Shown piece by piece: positions 54,626 to 63,167 of a stretch of DNA of 64,000 bases (position 1 is its first letter; each line of letters begins with the position of its first letter). This DNA is from Bacillota bacterium. GTDB lineage: Bacteria > Bacillota > Clostridia > Lachnospirales > Lachnospiraceae. The notes beneath the pieces were generated by a model that had not been told where the DNA came from, did not search any database, and saw only the letters and a list, made by a program, of their open reading frames with translations. Both the position numbers and the translations under genes were made by a program. The DNA lies in the NCBI GenBank assembly GCA_023395555.1, contig JAEWYQ010000054.1, forward strand, positions 1-64,000, read 5' to 3'.

Positions 54626-55472
54626 AAAAGAATTGCGTGCCTATTTCACATCCATGATAGGCTATGTATTCATTGCAATATTTCTTGTGATTATCGGAAT
54701 TTACTTTGCGATACAGAATTTATTATTTGGTTCTGCGAATCTGGAAATGACTCTATCCTCCTTTTCCTTCTTAACGGCACTGCTGATTCCGCTGCTGACC
54801 ATGAGATTGATGGCGGAGGAGAATAAACAGAAAACGGATCAGCTTTTGTATACCTCGCCGGTGACAGCCTCCTCCATTGTAATGGGCAAATTTCTGGCGG
54901 TACTTACGGTCTTTGGCATGGTAGTGCTGATGGTAGCTGCCTTCCCGCTGATTATGAAAATGTACGGCAGTGTCTCCTTTGGCAGCGCCTATTCGGGAAT
55001 ACTGGGCTTTGCGCTGCTGGGAGCGGCTTATTTAAGCATCGGCCTGTTCATCTCCTCCCTTACGGAGAGTCAGGTGGTAGCGGCAGTCATTACCTTTATT
55101 GTATTTATCTTTACTATTTTTATGGATGCCATCGCAAGTATTCTCCCCGCCAGCAACAAGGCGGCGGTGGTTATCTTTGCCGTTTTGCTCATCGCGGTAT
55201 GCGCTGCGATCTATTCCATGGTCCGCAATGAGACGGTTGCTATTCTCATCTGGATTCTATGTGTTGCCGGACTGGGTGCGGTTTATTATCTGAAGCCCTC
55301 TCTGCTGGACGGCTCTGTAATTAAGGTGTTTGGCTGGTTCTCGGTACTGAACCGCTTTGATTCCTTTGCCTATGGTACTCTTAATGTTGCCGCTGTTGTT
55401 TATTATCTGAGTATCACCGTCCTGTTTACCTTCCTGACGGTACAGATTATTAACAAGAAGAGATTCAGCTAG
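54609..55472 (+). CDS. ABC-2 permease (GldF-like)
   Basis: This 287-residue protein has six spans and the ABC-2 family N-terminal pattern AIYKKELRAYFTSMIGYVF, with a conserved TDQLLYTSPV segment near 77-86. It overlaps the ATPase gene and is followed at 19 bp by the GldG-like gene. The arrangement ATPase-permease-GldG-DUF4340 is widespread in Clostridia with unknown substrate. Confidence 0.85.
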   Translation: MLAIYKKELRAYFTSMIGYVFIAIFLVIIGIYFAIQNLLFGSANLEMTLSSFSFLTALLIPLLTMRLMAEENKQKTDQLLYTSPVTASSIVMGKFLAVLTVFGMVVLMVAAFPLIMKMYGSVSFGSAYSGILGFALLGAAYLSIGLFISSLTESQVVAAVITFIVFIFTIFMDAIASILPASNKAAVVIFAVLLIAVCAAIYSMVRNETVAILIWILCVAGLGAVYYLKPSLLDGSVIKVFGWFSVLNRFDSFAYGTLNVAAVVYYLSITVLFTFLTVQIINKKRFS

Positions 55473-55491
55473 AGAAAGGAGAAGGAAAGCC

Positions 55492-56931
55492 ATGAATGAT
55501 AAGAAAAGCTTTTTTGGAAAGATCAAAGCATCCTTTTCCGGGAGAAAATTTCGTGGAAGGATGTATATTACCACGGTGACAGCGGTGGTATTTGTAATCA
55601 TACTGGTAGTAAATATGCTGGCGTCCCAATTAAATATCCAGATAGATGTAAGCTCCCGCAAGCTGTACACTCTGACGGAGGATACAAAGAAGCTGGTATC
55701 GGAGCTGAACGAGGACGTAACCATTTATTATCTGGCACAGACCGGATCAGAAGAGGAGATCTTCAAGAAAATCGTAGAGAAATACGATGGCTTATCTGAC
55801 CGGATTTCCCTGGTATATAAGGATCCGGTGCTGTATCCCACCTTTGCCAAGGAGTATGTGGAGGAGAATGTAAGCGCGAACAGTCTGATCGTAGTAAATA
55901 ATGCTACGGGACGGGCAAAATATATTGACTTCAGCGATATGCTGGTTCAGGAGCTGGATTATAACACGTATTCCTATAATACGACCGGCATCGATGTGGA
56001 GGGTGAGCTGACCTCGGCCATCCAATTTGTCACAAGCGGCGAGCTGCCTGTGATGTATGTGGTGGAGGGACATGGAGAGACAGAGAATGGCGCCAAATTT
56101 AAGGAAGCCCTGGAAAAGATGAATATCGATATTCAGGCGCTGAAGACTCTTTCCGCAACAAGCATTCCGGAGGATTGCGGACTTTTGTACATTAATTCTC
56201 CCACAACGGATTTTAATGAGGAAGAAACAACAATGATCCGGGAATACCTGGCTTCCGGCGGCAGCTTATTAGCTACGGTTAACTACCGGACAGCAGGGCT
56301 TAAGAACTATCTCTCGATTCTTGACTACTATGGAGTAGAGTTGGTCAATGATATCGTATTTGAAGCAGATATGAGCATGCTGTATTCCAATAATCCCATG
56401 TACCTGCTGCCTGCGTTCCAGAGCCACAGCATTACCAGCCTTGCCCAAAGCGGTAAGATACCGGTCATCATGCCCCAGAGTGTAGCGGTGAAACAATCCG
56501 GTACGACAAGAAGCTCTATGACCTTTAATGAACTTCTGACCACCTCAGCTTCCTCCTATGCCAAGAACCCTGAGAATATCACGACGGCAGAGAAGGAGAA
56601 AGGAGATCTGGAGGGTCCCTTCACCGTAGGCTTACTGGCGGCGGATTCATACCAGGGAACGGAGACAAAGGTGGTGGTATATACCACGGACTTTGCCTTT
56701 GCAGATGCGGCTATGGGATATGGAAACCACGATCTGTTAAGAGGAACCATGGGATATCTCATCGGGGAAAGCGCTTCTCCGCTGTCGATTCCTACCAAGA
56801 GCATGGAAGCGGAGTATATCTATCCCTCCCAGGCGCAGGCCCTGGCCTGGGGCGCGGTGATTATCGTCCTGGTTCCGCTGGCCATCCTGATTACAGGCAT
56901 TGTAATTAGTGTAAGAAGGAGGAGAAAATAA
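55492..56931 (+). CDS. GldG family ABC-associated extracytoplasmic protein
   Basis: This 479-residue protein has a basic N-terminus, one span near 25-45, a large extracytoplasmic domain (ABC_transp_aux-like: SELNEDVTIYYLAQTG; DMLVQELDYNTYSYN; ELPVMYVVEGHGE) and a C-terminal span near 450-470. It is the auxiliary component of Gld-type transporters. Its stop overlaps the next start codon by one base. AGAAAGGAGAAGG gives the start. Confidence 0.85.
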   Translation: MNDKKSFFGKIKASFSGRKFRGRMYITTVTAVVFVIILVVNMLASQLNIQIDVSSRKLYTLTEDTKKLVSELNEDVTIYYLAQTGSEEEIFKKIVEKYDGLSDRISLVYKDPVLYPTFAKEYVEENVSANSLIVVNNATGRAKYIDFSDMLVQELDYNTYSYNTTGIDVEGELTSAIQFVTSGELPVMYVVEGHGETENGAKFKEALEKMNIDIQALKTLSATSIPEDCGLLYINSPTTDFNEEETTMIREYLASGGSLLATVNYRTAGLKNYLSILDYYGVELVNDIVFEADMSMLYSNNPMYLLPAFQSHSITSLAQSGKIPVIMPQSVAVKQSGTTRSSMTFNELLTTSASSYAKNPENITTAEKEKGDLEGPFTVGLLAADSYQGTETKVVVYTTDFAFADAAMGYGNHDLLRGTMGYLIGESASPLSIPTKSMEAEYIYPSQAQALAWGAVIIVLVPLAILITGIVISVRRRRK

Positions 56932-58430
56932 TGGCAAGAAGAAAGAAAAGGAACACGCTTACGCTGGTCTCTCTTCTTTTGGCATTAGCCGCTTTGGTTG
57001 GCTTCTATCTCTGGTACACCAAAAGGGAGACGGAGCCTGTCGGGGAGGATAGCAGTATCCCCCTTTCTACCGTGAAGACCGCTGACATTACATCCCTTCA
57101 CTATGTGTATGGGGATACGGATATGACTTTCACCCGGGATGGAGAGAATTGGATATTGGAAGGGGAGCCGGACCGTCCCCTTAACCAGAGCCGTGTGACC
57201 AGTCTCCTCTCAGTAATTGATGAAATCAGCGCCACAAGGCTGATCGCGGAGACGAGAGATAATCTGGCTGATTTTGGACTGGAACAACCGGCATCCTATA
57301 TTCAGGCCATACTGGGCGACGGATCCGCCGTGACCCTCCAGATCGGCAATCAGCCGCCCTCCGGGGACGGGTATTATGCCCTGGTGAATGAGGACAACAA
57401 GGTATATCTGCTGGCGGCCTCCTATGGCAGCGGGCTTAAGTATACCAACTCCGATTTTACGGCGGTGGTGGACGGACCGGAGGTCACAGCTGCTAATATC
57501 CGCTATATTAAGATTGATTTACGGGAGGGTCAGGATTTTGAACTGTCCTATCAGGAGGGCCAGGAAGGCAATGGTGCCGGCAGCTCCATGTTCCCCTGGG
57601 TTATTCTGAAACCCTACCCTCAGCCCTATACCGCGGACAGCTCGGCAGTATCAACCCTTCAGGAAAATTATAAAGCCTTTGATTATTCGGAATGTGTGGA
57701 GTACAGCGCGAAGGATCTGGCGGTCTATGGCCTGGAAGATCCGCTGGCGGTCATTGAACTGGGCTATCTTGAGGAAAGAACCGAGACTCTGGAGAAGCCG
57801 GAGAAGAATCCGGATACAGGGGAGGAAATCACAGAGAAGACCTATTATGATGAGAAGGAATTTAAGCTGCTCATCGGAGACCAGACGGAGAGCGGCAGCT
57901 ATTATGTGATGCCCGAGGGAGATACCACGGTCTATACCATGACAAAGAGTACCGTAGATAAGATGATTACCGTGGATGCTTTCTCGCTTCTGAATAAATT
58001 TATTGCAATACCGCTGATTGACACGGTAGACAGGATTGAGGCAGAGATTGACGGAACGGTATATACCTTGAGCATGGAACGTTCCGCGGTAAAGAATGAG
58101 AAGGATGAGGAGGAAGTTCAGACCACATACTTCTATAACGGTAAGGAAGCGGAGGAGGCCGCCTTTAAGGATATCTACCAAAGTCTTATTTCCGCCAAAT
58201 ACGATGCGGAAAACAAGGAAGAGATGGATGCGGGAAGTGCCAAGCCTCGCCTCACCATAAGCTTTTATCTCAATGACACTGCCAATACGGTGATTACCGC
58301 CTCCTATCTGCCCTATAACGACAGCTTCTATCTTGTACAAAATGGCAGCGAGACACGTTTCTTTGCGGATAAGAGAAGTATAGATCAGATTGCCGAAGCG
58401 GTTGCCGGCTTTCAGGTGAAGGAAAAATAA
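56931..58430 (+). CDS. DUF4340 domain protein
   Basis: This 499-residue protein has one N-terminal span (about 12-30) and a long extracytoplasmic part made of repeated DUF4340-like beta modules (for example ITSLHYVYGDTDMTFTRDGENW; ADFGLEQPASYIQAI; AVYGLEDPLAVIEL). DUF4340 proteins are encoded with Gld-like ABC genes and presumably bind the exported or sensed ligand on the cell surface. GGAGGAGAAA precedes ATG 56931. Terminator at 58433. Confidence 0.85.
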   Translation: MARRKKRNTLTLVSLLLALAALVGFYLWYTKRETEPVGEDSSIPLSTVKTADITSLHYVYGDTDMTFTRDGENWILEGEPDRPLNQSRVTSLLSVIDEISATRLIAETRDNLADFGLEQPASYIQAILGDGSAVTLQIGNQPPSGDGYYALVNEDNKVYLLAASYGSGLKYTNSDFTAVVDGPEVTAANIRYIKIDLREGQDFELSYQEGQEGNGAGSSMFPWVILKPYPQPYTADSSAVSTLQENYKAFDYSECVEYSAKDLAVYGLEDPLAVIELGYLEERTETLEKPEKNPDTGEEITEKTYYDEKEFKLLIGDQTESGSYYVMPEGDTTVYTMTKSTVDKMITVDAFSLLNKFIAIPLIDTVDRIEAEIDGTVYTLSMERSAVKNEKDEEEVQTTYFYNGKEAEEAAFKDIYQSLISAKYDAENKEEMDAGSAKPRLTISFYLNDTANTVITASYLPYNDSFYLVQNGSETRFFADKRSIDQIAEAVAGFQVKEK

Positions 58431-58432
58431 GC

Positions 58433-58464
58433 CAGGGGGGAGCAATTTTAATTGCTCCTCCCTG
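58433..58464 (+). terminator. Terminator of the Gld-like operon
   Basis: A 15-bp stem (58433-58447/58450-58464, one G-T pair) has a very short loop. The following T-run is weak, so stability rather than T-run marks it. Confidence 0.65.
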
Positions 58465-58737
58465 ATTCTATCCGGCGGCGGAATTCCTGAAACTTGTACG
58501 AATATTACTGCCAGTGACATAATATAATGAGAGCAGAGATAGGAAATAAGTACAGCGTGAACGAAAGAACGAAGTTCTTGAGTTCCTAATCTGCGTACTC
58601 TATAATACAAGTTATGAGAACAAAGGAAATTGATTTTCTATACCCTTATTACAGGAACGCGCATTATGTTCCTGTAATCGCATTAGATCATTATCATTAT
58701 GTTAATAGGTTAATCAGGGCCTGGAACAGGAGCAGCG
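58465..58737. promoter_or_regulatory. Leader region of the SpoIID/LytB gene
   Basis: A promoter TTGAGT (58578-58583)/TATAAT (58601-58606), 17-bp spacer, is followed by a perfect 10-bp inverted repeat TTACAGGAAC...GTTCCTGTAA (58649-58658/58668-58677) in the transcribed leader. A frame opening at 58614 overlaps the next gene in another phase and is not supported. Confidence 0.5.
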
Positions 58738-61284
58738 ATGAGTATAAAGAGAAAGCTTATATTGATAGGAATATGCATCGGAATTGTGATTATTGTATTT
58801 ACAGTGAATGTAATCCGGGGAATGAAGGGAGAACAGGGGGAGCAGCCGGACGACACGGGGGACACCGTGATCCAGGCGGACGGCATTACTCTGGCAGAAG
58901 CCTTCCGTCTGCTCAGTTATCTGGAATATAATAAATCAGAGCGGGAGAGCCTGCCGCTGGAAATTGTTTATGAAAATCAAAGCATGTCAGGCTGGTATGA
59001 CGGTTATGTGAATGCGGTGTGGAAGATGGGCCTGATTGACCGTGAAATATCCGTATCTCCCCGTGAAGTCATGACATATGGGGACTGCAAGAGCGTCATG
59101 GATAAGCTGCTGCTTAAGAAACCGGATTATCAGGGAATCTATCAAGGTATCTCCTTTGATTTCACGAAAGCCGAAGAGCCGGTGAAGACAAGAGAGTTTC
59201 TGGAGCTTTACGAAGCGATCCTTGCCAAGTCCAATGAGGCTGATTCTTCACAGGATGGACAAGGGATAGAGGAAGCGACCCTGCTGGTACTTGGAAATGA
59301 GACAAGGCAGGACGGCTCGGACCGGATGGTGACAAACCAGGGAAAATACGAATACGCTTTGGCAAAAAGCTATGAGGGAGCCTATTTTGAGCTGGAGCAA
59401 AGAAGACAGGGCATAACGGCAGAGTCAGATGAAGAGGCTTCCGGAGAGCCGGTGGTTATTTCAAAATATCTGGATACAGGAATTAAGGCTCTGGTCTGTG
59501 ATCAGGAGCTGATTTTCATAAAGGCAATTACAACAGAGAAAATAGTCTTGCATAATGTATGGATTAAGCAGGGAGAGGGACTGCAGATCTCTGCCTATAT
59601 AGACGGACTGGATAAGACCTTTGAAGCGCAGTACAAGCTGTCGTCTTCCATTGGAAAGGTTGTCGGAGATATTACCATAGAGAATCAAAAGGTGGTTAAA
59701 ATATTGCAGAAACCGGAAACGATTCAGGGAAAGGTGCTGCAGACGGGAGAAGATTTTATAGAGATCGAGGGCTATGGGAAGGTGCCCCTGGAGGAAGAGT
59801 TTAAAATCTATAAATTGTACGGCAAGCTCACCCAGGAACCTACAAGCAGTATTCTGGTCGGATATGAGAATACTGATTTTGTCGTATCTCTGGGCAAAAT
59901 CAGCGCGGCTCTGATCACGGAAAGCATCAAGGCTGAGAATATCCGGGTGCTTCTCATGACATCGGATTACCAGGGCTACAGCCACGGAGAGATTAAGCTG
60001 ACTGCCTCCGGCGATTATACCGTCAGCAGCGAGAATCAGGAGAAAACCTGGAGTAAAGGGGAGATTCTGACCCTGAAGCCCGGGGATGAGCTGCTGAAAG
60101 ATGGCAGGTTGTCCATAAAGCCCGTTGAGGAAGACGGCAGGGTGGAGGTACTTTCCATCGACCGTTCCGACGGACACCCCAGATACCGGGGAACAATAGA
60201 AATCGCGGAAGGCGATCAGGGCTTGCTGATGGTAAATGAGCTTTCCCTGGAAGAATACCTTTACGCGGTGATACCCAGTGAGATGCCCACATATTACGGC
60301 CTGGGACCGCTGCGAGTCCAGGCTGTCTGTGCCAGAAGCTATGCTTATAAGCAGCTTTTGGCAAACAGTCTCAGCCGGTACGGCGCCCATGTGGATGACA
60401 GTGTGTCCTACCAGGTCTATAATAATATTGCCGAGAATGAGGACAGCGTGCTGGCAGTAAAGGACACCTATGGGAAGGTGCTGGAATTTAATGAGGAGGT
60501 AATCACAGCCTATTATTTCTCCACCTCCAGCGGACATACTGCCCAGGCCTCCAGTGTGTGGTACGGCAGCAAGGATTATCCCTATCTGTCAGGAAAGCTG
60601 CTGTATTCCGGGACAGGCGGAGAGGGCGCGGAGGACGGCGGGGAATTGGAAGAGAAATATACGGATCTGTCCTCAGAGGATATCTTTCGGCAGTTTCTCA
60701 CAGATGAGAAGCTGGTTACCTATGACAGCGGCTTCAACTGGTACCGCTGGAAAGTAACCATGGGAGCCCAGGAGGTTGCCAAGGTAATCGATGATAAACT
60801 ATCCAGAAGGTATACCGCTAATCCGGAGCTGATTCTGACGCAGACCGGCAAGGACGAGGACGGGAATGGGATTTTTGAGAGCATTCCGGTGGATACCGTG
60901 GGTTCCATTGTGGATATCTCTGTTCGGAAAAGGGAGAGCAGTGGAATTATCTCAGAATTATTGATTGAAGGCAGTAAGAATACGATCCTGGTAAAAACGG
61001 AATATAATATCAGAACGCTTCTGGCACCCGCCTATGATACGGTGATTCGTCAGGATGAGAGTGAAGTCAAGAAGCTAAGCCTGCTGCCCAGCGCATTCTT
61101 TTTCGCGGATCAGCGTAAGGACGGGGGAAAGCTTGAGGAAATTACGCTGACAGGCGGCGGCTATGGGCATGGAGTCGGTATGAGCCAGAATGGAGTCAAG
61201 GCTCTGGCGGATTCGGGAAAGGATTATGAGGAAATTCTCGCCTACTTCTATGAAGGAACCCAGCTGGGCTTCATCTATGAGTGA
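58738..61284 (+). CDS. SpoIID/LytB domain protein
   Basis: This 848-residue exported protein has one N-terminal span (about 6-25) and a large N-terminal region of roughly 470 residues without a known domain. The C-terminal SpoIID/LytB domain follows: MVNELSLEEYLYAVIPSEMP, VCARSYAY, FSTSSGHT and GYGHGVGMSQNG. SpoIID is a lytic transglycosylase used in engulfment; LytB-type relatives assist autolysins. At about twice the size of SpoIID (about 340), this is a multi-domain vegetative or sporulation relative. GGAGCAGCG gives the start. Confidence 0.88.
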   Translation: MSIKRKLILIGICIGIVIIVFTVNVIRGMKGEQGEQPDDTGDTVIQADGITLAEAFRLLSYLEYNKSERESLPLEIVYENQSMSGWYDGYVNAVWKMGLIDREISVSPREVMTYGDCKSVMDKLLLKKPDYQGIYQGISFDFTKAEEPVKTREFLELYEAILAKSNEADSSQDGQGIEEATLLVLGNETRQDGSDRMVTNQGKYEYALAKSYEGAYFELEQRRQGITAESDEEASGEPVVISKYLDTGIKALVCDQELIFIKAITTEKIVLHNVWIKQGEGLQISAYIDGLDKTFEAQYKLSSSIGKVVGDITIENQKVVKILQKPETIQGKVLQTGEDFIEIEGYGKVPLEEEFKIYKLYGKLTQEPTSSILVGYENTDFVVSLGKISAALITESIKAENIRVLLMTSDYQGYSHGEIKLTASGDYTVSSENQEKTWSKGEILTLKPGDELLKDGRLSIKPVEEDGRVEVLSIDRSDGHPRYRGTIEIAEGDQGLLMVNELSLEEYLYAVIPSEMPTYYGLGPLRVQAVCARSYAYKQLLANSLSRYGAHVDDSVSYQVYNNIAENEDSVLAVKDTYGKVLEFNEEVITAYYFSTSSGHTAQASSVWYGSKDYPYLSGKLLYSGTGGEGAEDGGELEEKYTDLSSEDIFRQFLTDEKLVTYDSGFNWYRWKVTMGAQEVAKVIDDKLSRRYTANPELILTQTGKDEDGNGIFESIPVDTVGSIVDISVRKRESSGIISELLIEGSKNTILVKTEYNIRTLLAPAYDTVIRQDESEVKKLSLLPSAFFFADQRKDGGKLEEITLTGGGYGHGVGMSQNGVKALADSGKDYEEILAYFYEGTQLGFIYE

Positions 61285-61315
61285 GAGGGACAGCATAATC
61301 GCCGGCGGCCTCTTG

Positions 61316-62170
61316 TTACCGGCCCCGGTACAGTATCCGGATCTTGCGTATAAAATCCCGGTTCTCAAGCAAAAGGTTGAATTCCGCTCCCAGAAACAGA
61401 AGGTACATACAGAAATACAACCATAACATAAACAGTACAATTGCGGTCAGACTTCCGTATGTATAGGCAAAATTAGAGAAATTATCAATATAATAAGAAA
61501 AGGCGTAGGAAAAGCCCATCCATCCTGCGGAACACAGCATGGCCCCCGGAAGGGAACGCATGACGGTAGACTTCCTGTTGGGAATCACAATATAAATCAA
61601 CAGGAAGAAAGCCAGCATGGTAATCAATCCCACGATGGTTCTCAGACTGATAATCAAAAAGGCTGTGTCTTCAATCACGGGAAGCTTTTGTCCGATCCAG
61701 AAATAAAGACGGTTTCCGAAGACAAAGAGTATCATGGTTCCAATCACCATGACAGCGAAGATCAGGGTGTACAAGGCGGCGATTGCCCGCAGGAGAAGGC
61801 CGTGCCTTGTCTCATTGATCTCATATACGGAGTTGAGCCCTTTCATAATTGCCAGAAAGCCCTTTCCCGCGGACCAGAGGGTGGTGACAATGGTTGCGGA
61901 AATCAAGGTGGTGGAGGCGGCGGTATGATAGATTTCCGAGATAATGGAATCGATCAGGGCATTGACGGTCGGCGGGAAGACCTGGCTTAACAATACCAGC
62001 ATGCTGTCCTGTTCAATGGGGAAATACTTTACAATACTCAGCAATAGCATGACAAAGGGGAAAAAAGAAATAATAATAAAAAAAGCAGCTTGTGCAGAAA
62101 AGGCAGCCACATGATCATCCCTTATTTTTTTAGATAACAGGCTAATCAAACGAAACGTCGATCTTATCAT
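61316..62170 (-). CDS. YihY/BrkB family membrane protein
   Basis: This 284-residue protein has six spans and the family features FFIIISFFPFVMLLLSI, SAGKGFLAIMKGLNSVYEI, and a C-terminal ALFMLWLYFCMYLLFLGAEFNLL-like motif (read here as VLFMLWLYFCMYLLFLGAE). Once called RNase BN, the family is now regarded as a membrane protein of unknown function. GGTGA precedes the start. It converges with the SpoIID/LytB gene. Confidence 0.9.
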   Translation of the reverse strand: MIRSTFRLISLLSKKIRDDHVAAFSAQAAFFIIISFFPFVMLLLSIVKYFPIEQDSMLVLLSQVFPPTVNALIDSIISEIYHTAASTTLISATIVTTLWSAGKGFLAIMKGLNSVYEINETRHGLLLRAIAALYTLIFAVMVIGTMILFVFGNRLYFWIGQKLPVIEDTAFLIISLRTIVGLITMLAFFLLIYIVIPNRKSTVMRSLPGAMLCSAGWMGFSYAFSYYIDNFSNFAYTYGSLTAIVLFMLWLYFCMYLLFLGAEFNLLLENRDFIRKIRILYRGR

Positions 62171-62223
62171 AGAATTTCACCAATCCTTCCATTTCATTTT
62201 ATTATATGAGGAGAAAGGGGATA

Positions 62224-62465
62224 CTATCCATAGTACAAGAGTAAAAAGCGTGTGCTAAGAAAATCAACGGCGAATACGGTAAGAATTGCGCCGAGAGCAA
62301 CCACCGCCAGGCTCTTCTTCCGGTAGGCCAGGACCAGGGCGGCCAGAGTACCGCAGGCGGCGGTCTTTATGGAGCCCGGCGAAATACAACCAAAGGCAGC
62401 ATACGGGGCAGATAGGTAATCAGTGCCATCAGCAGAATGGCAAGCAGGATATTCTGAAGCTTCAT
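62224..62465 (-). pseudogene. azlD: azlD remnant: frameshifted and internally deleted
   Basis: Reverse reading starts MKLQNILLAILLMALITYLP, a good AzlD N-terminus, reaches RMLPLVVF and then hits a stop. In another frame the sequence continues SIKTAACGTLAALVLAYRKK and ends with a hydrophobic C-terminus at 62224. An intact AzlD is about 100-110 residues; the middle (around 30 codons with the FP...A transition) is missing and the frame is shifted. The start overlaps the azlC stop by 4 bp as in intact azlCD operons. AzlCD exports branched-chain amino acids or analogues. Confidence 0.65.
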
Positions 62466-62788
62466 ATGCAGGACCTCCCTTCTTCTTTCTTTAAATCTGT
62501 AATCTCTGCGTTTTGTATCTCTGCAGCCCGTTCCTCTATCCTGATTTCCCCATCAGTCCATCCGCTTGAATGCTTTGCTTTCTCATCTTCCCTCTCATCC
62601 GCCGGAAAGAAATAAGCTCCGGCTCCGGCACCCAGAAAAGTGGTCAGATTGGACATGGAAATAAAGACGGCCATCCAGACCGGAAGCCCCCCGGAGACAG
62701 CCATTAAGCCAAAAGTAAAGGCGACGGGGAGATATCCCAGAGCAACAGGATATCCGCGCTTCAATCCGTAGATAAATTCTGAATACAT
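62462..62788 (-). pseudogene. azlC: azlC remnant with internal deletion
   Basis: The frame begins MYSEFIYGLKRGYPVALGYL, typical AzlC, runs to about residue 50 (WMAVFISMSNLT) and passes straight into GAGAGAYFFPAD, which resembles the normal C-terminus (AAALGAxxFP). About 120 residues, including most spans, are missing from a protein that is normally about 230. An unusual charged tail follows. ATG 62788 is chosen with AGGGGGA upstream. It is followed by azlD with a 4-bp overlap. Translation is possible but transport is unlikely. Confidence 0.65.
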
Positions 62789-62916
62789 AGCAGATCCCCC
62801 TATAGGCAAAAGTAAAATAATGCTGTTACAGGCAATTCTTATTATACTCCAACACCGTATAAAAGCAAGTCCGGTAAAACTGTGACACCTTGTCGAATGG
62901 ATTAAGAGATTTTTAA

Positions 62917-62945
62917 TTGATTAATTAGGTAAAATAAGTTATAAT
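62917..62945 (+). promoter_or_regulatory. Promoter of the small protein gene at 62990
   Basis: TTGATT (62917-62922) and TATAAT (62940-62945) with a 17-bp spacer. Confidence 0.55.
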
Positions 62946-62989
62946 ACAAGTAAAATTTTAGGCCACCTTTCCACAGAGGAGGATTCAGG

Positions 62990-63130
62990 ATGATTAATTT
63001 TGAAGAGGAAATCGAGAAATTCCAGCCCAGCCCGGAGGTAGAGCAGGCGGAGGATGTAATTAACAACAATGATTTGACAGATGTGACTGATATCATGAAA
63101 GAAATACTCAAGGGAAATAAGGAACAATAG
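62990..63130 (+). CDS. Small acidic protein of unknown function (46 residues)
   Basis: ATG follows GAGGAGGATTCAGG closely. The peptide is acidic and helical (MINFEEEIEKFQPSPEVEQA, then a stretch NNNDLTDVTDIMKEIL, and ends KEQ). It has a promoter of its own and lies 37 bp before the zinc-ribbon/TPR gene, so the two are likely co-transcribed. I recognise no family. Confidence 0.6.
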   Translation: MINFEEEIEKFQPSPEVEQAEDVINNNDLTDVTDIMKEILKGNKEQ

Positions 63131-63167
63131 AGGATTGACTGGATGGGAATCCAGAATGGAGACTAAT

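Noticed and set aside
57651..58610. 319-codon reverse frame over the DUF4340 gene and its terminator
   Set aside because: It crosses a strong terminator and overlaps a supported gene; no start signals.
59461..60537. 358-codon open frame antisense to the SpoIID/LytB gene
   Set aside because: Mirror of a strong coding region with clear SpoIID motifs on the plus strand.
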